IMG/VR virus record: IMGVR_UViG_3300034012_001325 | Coordinates: 1-36,124 of that record | Reading direction: 5' to 3' (one strand) | Length of the DNA stretch: 36,124 bases | Source of the DNA: a virus | Part shown: one piece after another, positions 28,116-36,124 of the stretch | How positions within the stretch are numbered: the stretch's first letter is position 1 | Layout: every line of letters starts with the position of its first letter | The notes under the pieces: model-generated | The model's input: the letters and a program-made list of their open reading frames with translations, nothing else | Databases searched by the model: none | What the model was told of the DNA's origin: nothing | Made by a program: the position numbers and the translations under genes

Positions 28116-29419
28116 ACAAGTTTAGGTCGTTTGATTTCCACCTTTGCCGCTGCGTCAACTGTCTCACTAAAAGTCAGCACCCCGCTGGAAAGCGTGTACG
28201 CCTCGGCGTGTTGGTTCACGCCGTCAATGCTGACGTGGTAAAGCGCCGAAATATCTGCGGTGGTAAATCCGTTGATGGAAATGGTTGTCAGCGCAACCCC
28301 GCTCGATGTTGTAAGGTCCCACGCAAAGGTCGGCGTCGCTACTGGTCCGGTGGCGCCCGTAGCGCCCGTGGCGCCCGTCGCTCCCGCAACGCCCGCAACG
28401 CCCTCAAGGTTCACGATCCAATTTGACCACGTGCCGTTGCCGGTGCGCTGGGAAATATCTGCAACTAAAACTCCGGTCGTTTGATTGTATGAGACAACCA
28501 CCCCGTGCATATGCTCGCCGTTTCCAACGTATGCAATGGTGACGGGTTGCCCGAATGAATAGGAAAGTCCCGCTTGAGTCGTTAGCGTTTTTGTCCCGTT
28601 GCTAACGGTCAACGTGGTGGTCGAAGTCCCGTAATATTTGTCTGCAACGCCAGCCGGACCCGTCGCTCCCGTACTGCCCTGAGGTCCCGATACGGTCGAC
28701 GCTGCCCCCGTGGCGCCCGTCGCTCCTTGTGGCCCCGATACGGTTGATGCGGGTCCTGTAGCGCCCGTGCTGCCTTGGGGTCCCGATACGGTTGAATCCG
28801 CTCCAGTAGCGCCCGTGGCTCCGGCTGAAACTAGCAATTCCCAATTGTACCCCGGAGGCGCTCCCCCAACGGTCCACCCCCCCGTTGCCGGCAACCACCA
28901 AAGCGATCCGAGGTGGGTCACTGCGTCATAAAGCGAATAGGATGCAAAGTTGTCCCATGCACCTCGGTAGTTGTAAGGCATCGGCCCTGTCGCTCCGGTC
29001 GGGCCTGCTACGGTCGACGCTTCGCCAGCTGGCCCCGTGCTGCCCGTGCTCCCGATAACCGACAACCCTGATGCCCCGACGGGGCCTGTCGACCCGCGTG
29101 CGCCCGAGGCGCCCGTCGCTCCAACTTCGCCCTGATTGCCTTGCTGCCCTTGGACGCCTTGAATTCCCTGCTGTCCGGTGGAGCCCTTCTCGCCGCGTTC
29201 GCCCGTGTCTCCTTTAATGGACAACCCGCTTGCGCCCGTTGCTCCCTGCGGACCGGGAACTGTTGACGCTTCTCCGGTGTCGCCTTTAATTGAAAGCCCC
29301 GAAGCGCCGACAGGACCAGTGGCCCCTTGAACGCCCTGAACACCTTGAACGCCTTGCTGCCCTCGCTGGCCTTCAAGGATTTCAACGCAGACCGTTTTGA
29401 GTGATGGCGAGCAACTCAT
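28112..29419 (-). CDS. Collagen-like tail fibre protein 2
   Basis: A 435-aa protein. The N-terminus [17 protein letters not shown] resembles that of the larger fibre (Cys residues, then V-EIL-G). Gly-X-Y repeats ([10 protein letters not shown] type) run over about residues 18-148. A Trp-rich segment ([27 protein letters not shown], about 152-185) resembles CBM5/12-like carbohydrate-binding modules. A second Gly-X-Y block runs to about 258. A beta module (about 260-345) is shared with the larger fibre, and a C-terminal beta tip follows. Collagen-like triple-helical rods with receptor-binding tips are known in phages. It overlaps the small 57-aa gene and the holin-like gene by ATGA. Confidence 0.88.
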   Translation of the reverse strand: MSCSPSLKTVCVEILEGQRGQQGVQGVQGVQGATGPVGASGLSIKGDTGEASTVPGPQGATGASGLSIKGDTGERGEKGSTGQQGIQGVQGQQGNQGEVGATGASGARGSTGPVGASGLSVIGSTGSTGPAGEASTVAGPTGATGPMPYNYRGAWDNFASYSLYDAVTHLGSLWWLPATGGWTVGGAPPGYNWELLVSAGATGATGADSTVSGPQGSTGATGPASTVSGPQGATGATGAASTVSGPQGSTGATGPAGVADKYYGTSTTTLTVSNGTKTLTTQAGLSYSFGQPVTIAYVGNGEHMHGVVVSYNQTTGVLVADISQRTGNGTWSNWIVNLEGVAGVAGATGATGATGATGPVATPTFAWDLTTSSGVALTTISINGFTTADISALYHVSIDGVNQHAEAYTLSSGVLTFSETVDAAAKVEIKRPKLV

Positions 29420-29589
29420 TCAACTGGTGCGGTAAAGGTGCCTTCTGCGTAGGTCCAATCTGGACCTGCTACTGTATCGCCGAGTGCAATTAAATCAAAG
29501 CCGTTTGGGACTGGAAAATAGGCTTCCCCGTCCCAGATGATGACGTTATCAACGCGGCCAGTTGCGGTTTCAATGAGTGCGTAGCGCAT
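29416..29589 (-). CDS. Small tail-fibre accessory protein
   Basis: A 57-aa protein from ATG 29587-29589. It begins [21 protein letters not shown], with [16 protein letters not shown] and [11 protein letters not shown] at the end. This is a recurrent small phage domain (start 'M-YA-I----V-NVI-WDG', then 'P-G--LV-L-D---GW-Y--G-F') found next to fibre genes, sometimes within tail-fibre assembly proteins. It ends in an ATGA overlap with the collagen-like gene. Too short for many gene callers. Confidence 0.75.
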   Translation of the reverse strand: MRYALIETATGRVDNVIIWDGEAYFPVPNGFDLIALGDTVAGPDWTYAEGTFTAPVE

Positions 29590-29590
29590 A

Positions 29591-30538
29591 TTAAAAATAG
29601 GTTGTGATGATTATAATGCCTGCTGCGCCGTTCCCGCCGTTACCTCCGCTGCCGCTGCCCTGAGTTGCTCCTCCGCCGCCACCACCGCATCCATTAATAG
29701 TTCCATTCCCGCCATTGCCGCCACTTCCGGTTGAAAATGTTGATGCCCCGCCGCCACCGCCGCCGGATCCAGTAAATAGCGCGGATGGAATGCCTGTTTT
29801 TAAACTTCCGTTGTTGCCATTCCCCCCGTTAGCTGTGGTTGATAATGCTCCGCCTGATCCTCCATTAAGTCCAAATGGAACATTAGCCCCGCCAAGCGCC
29901 CCCGCAAAAGGAGCTGACGTTGAACATCCTCCGCCGCCACCTCCAGACGCTGGTCCCCGATTACTTCCTGACGCACCGCTTGCCGTGGTTGTAATATTAG
30001 ACGCGCCGCCCGCGTTCGTGCCATACGTTCCGGACGTTCCTCCTGATCCTGCTGTTGTAGTTCCAGTGCCTCCTGCGCTACCTCCCGATGCGCGAGCAAT
30101 AATTCCTTGCGTTGCGCCCGTAACGGTTGCTGTTCCTCCTGCCGTTGCTGCTGTGCCCCCAAAAATTCCGCCATTTCCTCCCGCTGCAATCGCAATTGTA
30201 TAGCTTGCGTCTGCCAAATTTGCCGCGGCATAACTAATCGAGGTATATCCGCCACCGCCGGCACCGCCGCCTCCAAAAATTGCAGTTCCCGCCGCCGCTT
30301 TGCCTCCAGCTCCACCCCCACCTCCGCCTCCAACGACGTCAAAAACCACAAGCGTTGCTCCTGCGGGTTTTGTCCAAGTCCCAGCACTCGTAAAAATTTG
30401 TTGGTTTGGACTTGCGCCCCCAAACGGTCCAGGCGCTGCGGTAGCCCGTCCTGCGGCATCAAAGGTCACGCCTCCATAGGTTCCGGCGGTCAACCCGGTT
30501 GTTTGCATCATCCCGCTTGAAACTTTGGTCAGTGGCAT
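29591..30538 (-). CDS. Glycine-rich tail fibre/adhesin
   Basis: A 315-aa protein. The N-terminal part (MPLTKVSSGMMQTTG, FDAAGRAT, then QIFTSAGTWTKPAGATLVVFDVVG, residues about 1-70) has a characteristic opening seen before glycine-rich fibre domains. Residues about 70-310 are dominated by Gly (many runs of 3-7) with Ala/Ser/Thr/Asn. Such glycine-rich sheets form polyglycine-II lattices in phage adhesins like gp38 of phage S16. Likely a receptor-binding tip or head-fibre. Its repetitive DNA produces long shadow frames on the other strand. Confidence 0.85.
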   Translation of the reverse strand: MPLTKVSSGMMQTTGLTAGTYGGVTFDAAGRATAAPGPFGGASPNQQIFTSAGTWTKPAGATLVVFDVVGGGGGGGAGGKAAAGTAIFGGGGAGGGGYTSISYAAANLADASYTIAIAAGGNGGIFGGTAATAGGTATVTGATQGIIARASGGSAGGTGTTTAGSGGTSGTYGTNAGGASNITTTASGASGSNRGPASGGGGGGCSTSAPFAGALGGANVPFGLNGGSGGALSTTANGGNGNNGSLKTGIPSALFTGSGGGGGGASTFSTGSGGNGGNGTINGCGGGGGGATQGSGSGGNGGNGAAGIIIITTYF

Positions 30539-30560
30539 ATTTTAAAAGGTTGGTGTCAAA

Positions 30561-31724
30561 TTACTGAACGTAGACGTATTGCTGAACCGGCGTGTACGTT
30601 CGATCTTTGGAAATCGACAAGCGCCCGCCGTTTTCGTTGAAAAAAATACACGAACCAATGCGATTACCAGTGATTCCAGACCCAAGCAAAGCCCAAGACG
30701 TACCGTTCCGCTTGTAAACTTCAACTATCCTGTCGCTTCCGTTTGTGCTCTTTACAGTAACAAATTTTGTCCCGTCTTCAGATAGCAGTTGTCCGTTTGG
30801 AAACATGTATTCACCGTGCAAGTGAAAAATGTTGAAAGTGATAGCGTTCCCAAATTGCTGCCAAGTGTTGTTTGTTAATTCATACGTCGAGTAACGCATT
30901 TGATACGTTGCCCCGCTGCTTGTGCTTGAAATTAAAATTTGCCTAATAATTAACAAAACGGTCCCGTTGGCGTTTAAAAACATTTTAATGATTCCGCCAG
31001 TGTCTGACCCTATAAAATAAGCAGTTTGGACAAAAGGGTCAGCAAGGTTTCCAGTATATTTGTAAATTGCGCAAAACGCTCCCCCAGACGTTGCAAGAGT
31101 GTCTCCGTCTCCGCTATATGCAATTTCAATGTCGGATCCTAAACTAATGTTATTTTGCGTATCTTTGCCTTCGGTTCTTAAAATGTACCATGTCTCGTTG
31201 ATTTTTTTAAAAAATGTAGTCACTGCAGCGTCGTTTCCAAGCCAGTTCAGCAAATACATAAGAACAGCCGCTGTGCCGCCAGAAGACGAGCTGAAATAAT
31301 TTCTTCTGGGTGCGCCGCTTTGCGGAGTAAGTCGCCCTTGAAAAGAAAAAGATTGCTCAACTTCCCAGTTTCCAGCTTGGTTAAGCTGCAAAAATTCCGC
31401 AATGCCATCGTAACTTCCCCCGCCGGGCCCTGTTACAAAATTTTCAGTAAAAAGATTGATCGAAAATTTTCCGTCAAAAGTGAGTCCGTTTACATCCACC
31501 CAAGTGTTCAAGGTGTTAACATAAACGCCGTTGGCTAGAGTCCACTTGTACCCGCCCTCATAAACAATTGAGTTGTCTTCTGAAACCCAAAGTGTTTTCC
31601 CGTCGTTCATTCCGTCGGGAAACGTCTTTACTAATTCCCAGTAGTTAGGGTTGTTGATGCCCGTAATTGGCGGCGTGTAAAAAGGGCGGCTGGCTGCGCT
31701 CGAGAATGTTCGAAAAATCGACAT
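30561..31724 (-). CDS. Repeat-rich tail fibre protein, probable beta-propeller
   Basis: A 387-aa protein. It contains repeats of the type 'LSEDGTKFVTVK...RIVEVYKRNGTSWALLGSGI', 'NNTWQQFGNAITF' and 'NANGTVLLIIRQ', that is, a W-x-x-(L/F)G-(N/S)-I strand plus 'DG(T/N)' turns, resembling FG-GAP or WD-like blades. The N-terminal part (ITGINNPNYWELVKTFPDG) starts immediately after the large fibre (TGATG overlap). No collagen segment. Probably an adhesin or head-proximal fibre element; blade count not determined. Confidence 0.7.
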   Translation of the reverse strand: MSIFRTFSSAASRPFYTPPITGINNPNYWELVKTFPDGMNDGKTLWVSEDNSIVYEGGYKWTLANGVYVNTLNTWVDVNGLTFDGKFSINLFTENFVTGPGGGSYDGIAEFLQLNQAGNWEVEQSFSFQGRLTPQSGAPRRNYFSSSSGGTAAVLMYLLNWLGNDAAVTTFFKKINETWYILRTEGKDTQNNISLGSDIEIAYSGDGDTLATSGGAFCAIYKYTGNLADPFVQTAYFIGSDTGGIIKMFLNANGTVLLIIRQILISSTSSGATYQMRYSTYELTNNTWQQFGNAITFNIFHLHGEYMFPNGQLLSEDGTKFVTVKSTNGSDRIVEVYKRNGTSWALLGSGITGNRIGSCIFFNENGGRLSISKDRTYTPVQQYVYVQ

Positions 31725-34363
31725 CAGATGAAGCGAGTAATATTTGCGAGCACAGTGTACGCGGCTGAACCTGTTTTAATGACGGTATACGTCCAAGCCT
31801 CGATGCAATTTGGAGAACCTGAAACCGTAAGGTTGCCAGCTAAAAATTTAGGCAAAACCGAAACGCCATCAATAGTTAAAGCTGTTGCTTTATATCCGGT
31901 TGCTCCGTTTGTGTTTAAAAAGGTGACCGTGACGGATTCTCCGGTGTTTAAAATAGAGTTTAAAGACTCTGTTTCAGAAGATTGTAAATTGAGCGTCCAG
32001 TTGCTTGTCGCTGCAAGCGTGTAGTATAACGTGGCTTGGTTGCTGACGTTAAATTGTACAGTTGAGGCCGCCGCGGTAGGTTGAATATTGACCTGTTCCC
32101 GTAAAAACGTAAACGCGTTTAACGCTCCGGCCGGTCCGATTGGACCTCGTTCGCCAAAGATTGCTCGGACTTGAATTGTGGATCCTGCCGCCGGTGGCGC
32201 TGTAAACACTATTTGCCCGCCGTTAGACGAGTTGACCGTGTAGGCTGTGGCGCCTTGATAAGTGGCGTTTTGAACCACCCCGTTGATAGTGACAATATAG
32301 GCCGCGTCGTTTGTAAATGTCCCAATGCCGTTAAACTCAGTTTCTGCGCCTGTGCCGGTAAATTCAATAACGGTTGAAAGCCCGGGCGAGACAACTCCGC
32401 TTGCGCCGGTTGCGCCGATGCCTGTTGCGCCTTGCGGCCCCGTAGCGCCCGTCGATCCCTGAACGCCCGAACTGCCAGTCGCGCCAGTTTTTGAGTATAG
32501 CGACCAATTGAGCGCTGTAGTCCCAAGGTTGATGTTGCCCGCGGTGGTTAAATACCAGCTTGATCCGCCGTTAATTGTACCGTTTGAAATTGAAACAGCG
32601 TCGCCCGTTTTTATTTTGGTGTTGGTGTTGCTATCTCCTCGACGATCTAAGTGCCAAGGAGTGGACGCCGATCCTGCCGAGATTACAACATAGATGCCAT
32701 TGTTTGTTGCAAGCGTTTGATCTTTGATTAGCAACTCGTCGTCATCGTTTAAAGTAATTCCATCAACGACAAGTGTTCCGTTGGCAGACGCAATAAGCGA
32801 TTGATGGTTGTTGTCGGCAGTGCCTGCAAGATTTGCTGTTGTCGCAACGCGAACCGGAGTTTTGATGTTGATGCCCGCGCCGGGTTCTCCGCTTGGTCCT
32901 GTAGCGCCCGTCGCGCCCGGGATGATTGATTGCGGCCCCGTTGCGCCGGTAAATGATAAACCCGTTGCGCCAACTTCACCACTCGGTCCGGTTGCGCCCG
33001 TGGCCCCGGGAACGGTTGAAACGGGACCGGTGGCGCCCGTACCCCCGACTGGTCCTGACACTGTTGACGCTTCGCCGGTTGCGCCCTGAATTCCCGTGGC
33101 GCCCGTAGCGCCCTGCACTCCTGCCAGTCCATTGAGATTTATTTGCCAATCGCTGTAGGTTCCGCTGCCCGAAATTGCATCGACTATGACGGTTATTGCT
33201 CCGGTTGACGGATTGTAACTCGCCACAAATCCAGTCATTTTTGCTCCGCTGGATTGATTTGCGATGATGATTGGCTGTTGAGTTGTCCAGGATAAACCAG
33301 TTTGTACGGTGAAACTTTTTTCACCAATCGAGACGTTGATGTTTGTAGTCGATGCAGTTTGGTAGCGATCGCTTTGGCCGGGTTGCCCGGTAGCACCCGT
33401 CGCGCCGCTTGCGCCAATAACAGATATACCGTTTTGTCCTGCCGGTCCTGTGCTTCCTGTGGCGCCAACGATTGATTGTCCTGGTTGACCCGTGGCGCCC
33501 GTGCTGCCGCGTGCTCCGGTTGCGCCCGTAAACGCTGCGCCGGTTGCGCCTGTGCTCCCAATAACGGATTGCCCTGCCGGCCCTGTAGCGCCTGTCGCTC
33601 CGCGGCTTCCGGTGGCTCCGGTAAAAGCTGCGCCTGTTGCCCCAGTGTCTCCAATACCGGAAAGCCCACTTGCGCCCGATGGCCCCTGTAATCCCGTGTT
33701 GCCGCGAGGTCCAATTGTTCCGGATGCGCCCGTGGCGCCAACAATAGAAAGCCCGCTTGCGCCTGTAGCGCCTGCGACGCCCGTGTCTCCGCGCTCCCCT
33801 TGCAGTCCCGAACTGCCAGTTGCGCCAGCTCCTGATGGCCCTGTGGCTCCGCGGACGCCCGTGTCCCCGCGCTCGCCTTGTAATCCTCGAGGTCCGCTTG
33901 GCCCAGTGATCGATTGCCCAGCAGGGCCGGCGATGCCGGTGTTGCCGCGTTCGCCGGTGTCGCCCTTGCTGCCTGGAATGCCCGATGGCCCAGTCACCGA
34001 TTGACCGGATGGCCCCTCAACTCCGGTGTCGCCGCGTTCTCCGCGTTCTCCGGCTAACCCGCGAGGCCCAGATGCGCCTGTGGCGCCGACAATAGATTGG
34101 CCGGCTTCTCCGGTGCTTCCTTGTTCTCCGCGTTCGCCGGTGGCCCCGACAGATCCAATGCCTGACTCGCCCTGCGGTCCCGTGGCCCCCGTATTCCCTC
34201 GAGGTCCTGAAATTGTGGAAGGCAGTCCGGATGGTCCTTGTGCGCCGCTTGGCCCTGTTGCCCCTTGAATTCCCTGCGGTCCACCGAAAGCTCCAGGCGC
34301 CCCTGCTAGGATCTCAAGGACGATGATTTCCTGCTCGCTGTTGCAGTTGTTGCAGTCGCTCAT
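31724..34363 (-). CDS. Large collagen-like tail fibre protein 1
   Basis: An 879-aa protein, the largest gene. N-terminus [21 protein letters not shown] with two cysteines (residues 4 and 7), then Gly-X-Y repeats from about 21 to 330. A beta module (about 331-413) is shared with the 435-aa fibre. A second Gly-X-Y stretch reaches about 495, and a beta domain runs about 496-626 ([29 protein letters not shown]). A short Gly-X-Y block is followed by a common fibre domain (about 663-743; [23 protein letters not shown]) and a C-terminal beta domain of about 135 residues. It is likely the main receptor-binding fibre. Couples to both neighbours (ATGA and TGATG). Confidence 0.9.
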   Translation of the reverse strand: MSDCNNCNSEQEIIVLEILAGAPGAFGGPQGIQGATGPSGAQGPSGLPSTISGPRGNTGATGPQGESGIGSVGATGERGEQGSTGEAGQSIVGATGASGPRGLAGERGERGDTGVEGPSGQSVTGPSGIPGSKGDTGERGNTGIAGPAGQSITGPSGPRGLQGERGDTGVRGATGPSGAGATGSSGLQGERGDTGVAGATGASGLSIVGATGASGTIGPRGNTGLQGPSGASGLSGIGDTGATGAAFTGATGSRGATGATGPAGQSVIGSTGATGAAFTGATGARGSTGATGQPGQSIVGATGSTGPAGQNGISVIGASGATGATGQPGQSDRYQTASTTNINVSIGEKSFTVQTGLSWTTQQPIIIANQSSGAKMTGFVASYNPSTGAITVIVDAISGSGTYSDWQINLNGLAGVQGATGATGIQGATGEASTVSGPVGGTGATGPVSTVPGATGATGPSGEVGATGLSFTGATGPQSIIPGATGATGPSGEPGAGINIKTPVRVATTANLAGTADNNHQSLIASANGTLVVDGITLNDDDELLIKDQTLATNNGIYVVISAGSASTPWHLDRRGDSNTNTKIKTGDAVSISNGTINGGSSWYLTTAGNINLGTTALNWSLYSKTGATGSSGVQGSTGATGPQGATGIGATGASGVVSPGLSTVIEFTGTGAETEFNGIGTFTNDAAYIVTINGVVQNATYQGATAYTVNSSNGGQIVFTAPPAAGSTIQVRAIFGERGPIGPAGALNAFTFLREQVNIQPTAAASTVQFNVSNQATLYYTLAATSNWTLNLQSSETESLNSILNTGESVTVTFLNTNGATGYKATALTIDGVSVLPKFLAGNLTVSGSPNCIEAWTYTVIKTGSAAYTVLANITRFI

Positions 34364-34692
34364 AATTCGGAAACACTGCCGGAAATTGTTACCTTACCCT
34401 CAACTAAACGGATCCGTCGCCCGTCGCCTGTGATTGCCAGCAAATCCCATTTTGCGCTTTGTGCCACAAGACTGTCGGTTGCCGCCCCATCAAGCCCAAT
34501 CCGGATGGTTTCGTTATCCTCGCAAAGCTCGACGTTCAGGTCGGCAATTAGGTTTCCATCCACCGCGGTTCGAATTTGAGCTTTAAACGTCCATTCCGAC
34601 AGGTTTTGCTGTTCCTCGTTAATCTTTACGCGAACCCCAAAAGCGAGGTCAGCACCCTCTTCAATAGTGAAATTATAAACGCCCGCGGCCAT
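34360..34692 (-). CDS. Beta-rich protein upstream of the fibres
   Basis: A 110-aa protein. It begins [20 protein letters not shown] and contains [16 protein letters not shown], then [34 protein letters not shown]. This is the BppU-like/upper baseplate N-terminal beta pattern ('F-I--G-----L---D--G-P-DL-GYT--AQIR', 'YDL-----G---RLL-G'), common in phage baseplate proteins that anchor fibres. Its stop overlaps the fibre ATG by ATGA. It may attach the collagen-like fibre to the tail tip. Confidence 0.72.
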   Translation of the reverse strand: MAAGVYNFTIEEGADLAFGVRVKINEEQQNLSEWTFKAQIRTAVDGNLIADLNVELCEDNETIRIGLDGAATDSLVAQSAKWDLLAITGDGRRIRLVEGKVTISGSVSEL

Positions 34693-34708
34693 ACCGAATC
34701 ATTGGTTG

Positions 34709-35986
34709 TCAATCAATCAAGTCGGGGTCTTCTTCTGGCGGCGGTTCTGGCGGCGGTTCCCAGTTAAACCGTTTGATTGTGTAAGTGAGATCGAGGTTTT
34801 GAATTGGCACCAGTTGCTTCCCGTAAATTGCCGTTTCAAATAAAATCTGACCTTCCTTGTCTCGAATTGTAAAAGTTCCCTTTTCCTCGGTTGGTGAAAT
34901 TGGCTCACGAAGTTGAACGCAATCGGAAACTAGCTTGTCAAATTCTTCTTTTGCTCCAGCGCCTTTGTTGGACATAAAATCTCCACTATACACTACATCT
35001 TGAATATTGTGTGTGATTTCATCTCCGGAAGTAAGTTCATTTTCCGGTAAATTCCATTTCAACGGCGCAAAATCCGGAAGAGACGTTGTTTCTTTTGGCG
35101 TCAAAGTTTCAACGTCGTAAAAATCGCTTAAGCCTGCTTGGACAGTAATGTTGCCAACTTCGTATTGCTGAAACCCTTCAAAAACATAATACGTTCCGCT
35201 TTGAAAAGATCCGTTTGGCGTTGAATTGATGCTTGCTTGCGCTCGAGTATCGTCAAAAGCAAAATCGGACAGGTTGACAGAAAAAGTTAACCCAACGCTT
35301 CCGGTGACATCGAGCGTCGGCTCTTGGTCTGTTTCAAGACCGGGTTCTTGGTCTGTTGTTTGCCCAATTGTTGATGCTGGAACAGGACTCGGATATTTTT
35401 GAGTGAACCGAGAAACTAAAACTTGGAAAATTGGCGTGCAGGTTGGCGCTATTATTGGCCTCTCTAAACATTGACCGTTAGGCTCGCCGTTTTCGTCAGT
35501 TCCTTCCGTGCACCATTCGAGAGGTCTGTCTCGATCCAAAGGGAGCGGTGCGTTTTTGAATGGGTCGATATAATATTTGCAAAACGGGTAGTCTAGATTG
35601 GGCTTTGTCACCAATATCTCTTCCTCATTGATTTCATTGCTTTGAAACAACAAGTCTTCTCGAAACTCTTTTACTAGTTCGCATTGGAATGTTAACTGAG
35701 GCAAATCGATTACAAGGTTGAAATCTTGAAGCGTTTCGTCTTCTTCGTTTTGGGTTGAGCAAGACCCTACAAACGCACCTCCCAACGAGGGCGGCTTGGC
35801 GTTAAAAAATCCCCACGGAGCGAGCGTTCTGTGTCGGGCGTACTCTGGGAAATCAAGTTGTTTTTCAAAGCCATTTTCCCAACCGAACCACTCAAGCTGC
35901 GCTCGTTGTCTGATTTTGTTTTTGTATTTTTCAGCAACAGCAATCGCTAGTCTTGCATATGCCTTTTCTTGCGCTGGTGTTGGCAT
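34709..35986 (-). CDS. Distal tail structural protein, unknown family
   Basis: A 425-aa protein starting at ATG 35984-35986, with TAATG overlap to the 315-aa gene across the contig join. It opens with a long helical stretch (MPTPAQEKAYARLAIAVAEKY), then a mostly beta-strand body, with two similar TDQEP segments (about residues 211 and 219) and a Pro/Glu-rich end (PPPEPPPEEDPDLID). No motif recognised. Position between the glycine-linker tail proteins and the fibres suggests a baseplate/tail-tip role. Confidence 0.7.
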   Translation of the reverse strand: MPTPAQEKAYARLAIAVAEKYKNKIRQRAQLEWFGWENGFEKQLDFPEYARHRTLAPWGFFNAKPPSLGGAFVGSCSTQNEEDETLQDFNLVIDLPQLTFQCELVKEFREDLLFQSNEINEEEILVTKPNLDYPFCKYYIDPFKNAPLPLDRDRPLEWCTEGTDENGEPNGQCLERPIIAPTCTPIFQVLVSRFTQKYPSPVPASTIGQTTDQEPGLETDQEPTLDVTGSVGLTFSVNLSDFAFDDTRAQASINSTPNGSFQSGTYYVFEGFQQYEVGNITVQAGLSDFYDVETLTPKETTSLPDFAPLKWNLPENELTSGDEITHNIQDVVYSGDFMSNKGAGAKEEFDKLVSDCVQLREPISPTEEKGTFTIRDKEGQILFETAIYGKQLVPIQNLDLTYTIKRFNWEPPPEPPPEEDPDLID

Positions 35987-36124
35987 TAAATTTCTTCGCC
36001 TCCGTCTGTTCCTCCGTCTGTTCCTCCGTCTGTTCCTCCGTCTGTTCCTCCGCCTCCGCTCCCGCCTCCGTTTTGTTCCGAGTCTAAATTGTTATACGCT
36101 GCTTCTAGTTCGGCAAGCTCGTCT
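35980..36124. repeat. Terminal redundancy of the contig, right copy
   Basis: A second copy of bases 1-157 with one 12-bp unit fewer. It includes the C-terminal end of the gene at 7-954 on the minus strand. This part should not be counted twice in a circular map. Confidence 0.9.
35986..36124 (-). CDS. Partial duplicate of the distal tail gene (contig-end copy)
   Basis: The last 46 or so codons of the gene annotated at 7-954, cut off by the end of the contig. It encodes four TDGG repeats instead of five. It is not a separate gene; it documents a repeat-number variant of the same locus. Confidence 0.85.
   Translation of the reverse strand, partial: DELAELEAAYNNLDSEQNGGGSGGGGTDGGTDGGTDGGTDGGEEI

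Noticed and set aside
28112-29419. Regular short repeats that might suggest a CRISPR array
   Set aside because: The repeats are degenerate Gly-X-Y coding units in one open frame without constant repeats and unique spacers.
29800-30462. 220-aa minus-strand frame in the glycine-rich gene
   Set aside because: Out-of-frame shadow of repetitive GC-rich codons. The in-frame 315-aa protein has a recognisable fibre start and proper junctions.
33492-34004. Long plus-strand frames rich in Ala-Pro-Val over the collagen-like genes (also near 28.3, 29.7 and 32.8 kb)
   Set aside because: They are the antisense reading of Gly-X-Y codons (GGx gives CCx), so their length follows from the repeats rather than from coding selection.
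1-36124. Prophage or temperate status
   Set aside because: No integrase, excisionase, attachment-site repeat, CI-like repressor or host flank is visible. The terminal repeats are better explained by circular closure than by att sites.
1-36124. tRNA or rRNA genes
   Set aside because: No cloverleaf-like arrangement or conserved rRNA segments were noticed in the few non-coding gaps, all of which are under 160 bp.

Overview
This window looks like the complete, circularly closed genome of a tailed double-stranded DNA phage (Caudoviricetes, siphovirus-like). The unit length is about 35.98 kb. The first 157 bases recur at the end (35980-36124) with a single 12-bp difference, so the contig closes on itself. 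Every gene I can support lies on the minus strand, and most neighbours overlap by ATGA, GTGA or TGATG junctions, so the genome reads as translationally coupled operons running from high to low coordinates. The host cannot be named. Most starts lack a clear Shine-Dalgarno sequence and GC is near 50% by eye. Hosts with weak Shine-Dalgarno use would fit, but that is only an inference.

Layout in the direction of transcription. (1) 14.7-7.1 kb is a lambda-type packaging and head module: a PLD-like protein, a small protein, Nu1-like small and gpA-like large terminase, a gpW-position protein, portal, S49 prohead protease, scaffold, major capsid and head-tail joining proteins. A strong terminator separates protease from scaffold, and a GC-rich hairpin follows the capsid gene. 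(2) 6.9 kb down to 0 and across the contig join to 34.4 kb is the tail module: a tail-completion-like protein, two paralogous tube-like proteins, a G/GT chaperone pair joined by a -1 frameshift at CCCAAAC, a 524-aa tape measure, and distal tail proteins with glycine-rich linkers. (3) 34.4-28.1 kb is a large fibre cluster: two collagen-like fibres that share a beta module, a repeat-rich putative beta-propeller protein, a polyglycine protein and a 57-aa accessory protein.

(4) 28.1-26.3 kb is the lysis cassette: several small membrane proteins, an overlapping spanin-like pair and a lysozyme. (5) 26.3-22.9 kb holds a metallophosphoesterase, an acidic protein, a family-4 glycosyltransferase and two putative DNA-binding regulators. 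(6) 22.7-14.8 kb is the replication and metabolism module: DEDDy exonuclease, an SSB-like protein with a DEIPF tail, an N4-cytosine-type methyltransferase, a PD-(D/E)XK nuclease, a dNMP kinase, a replication initiator and a DnaB-type helicase. It also carries many small proteins.

No integrase, repressor, DNA or RNA polymerase, tRNA or CRISPR array was recognised, so a lytic phage relying on the host replisome is the simplest reading. The most interesting non-coding signals are: two 11-bp-period iteron arrays inside the initiator gene, next to an AT-rich block (a lambda-like origin layout); a repeated AACACGAC leader placed 1-2 bases upstream of four start codons; a 34-bp dyad upstream of the packaging genes (a cos candidate); and the CCCAAAC slippery site.
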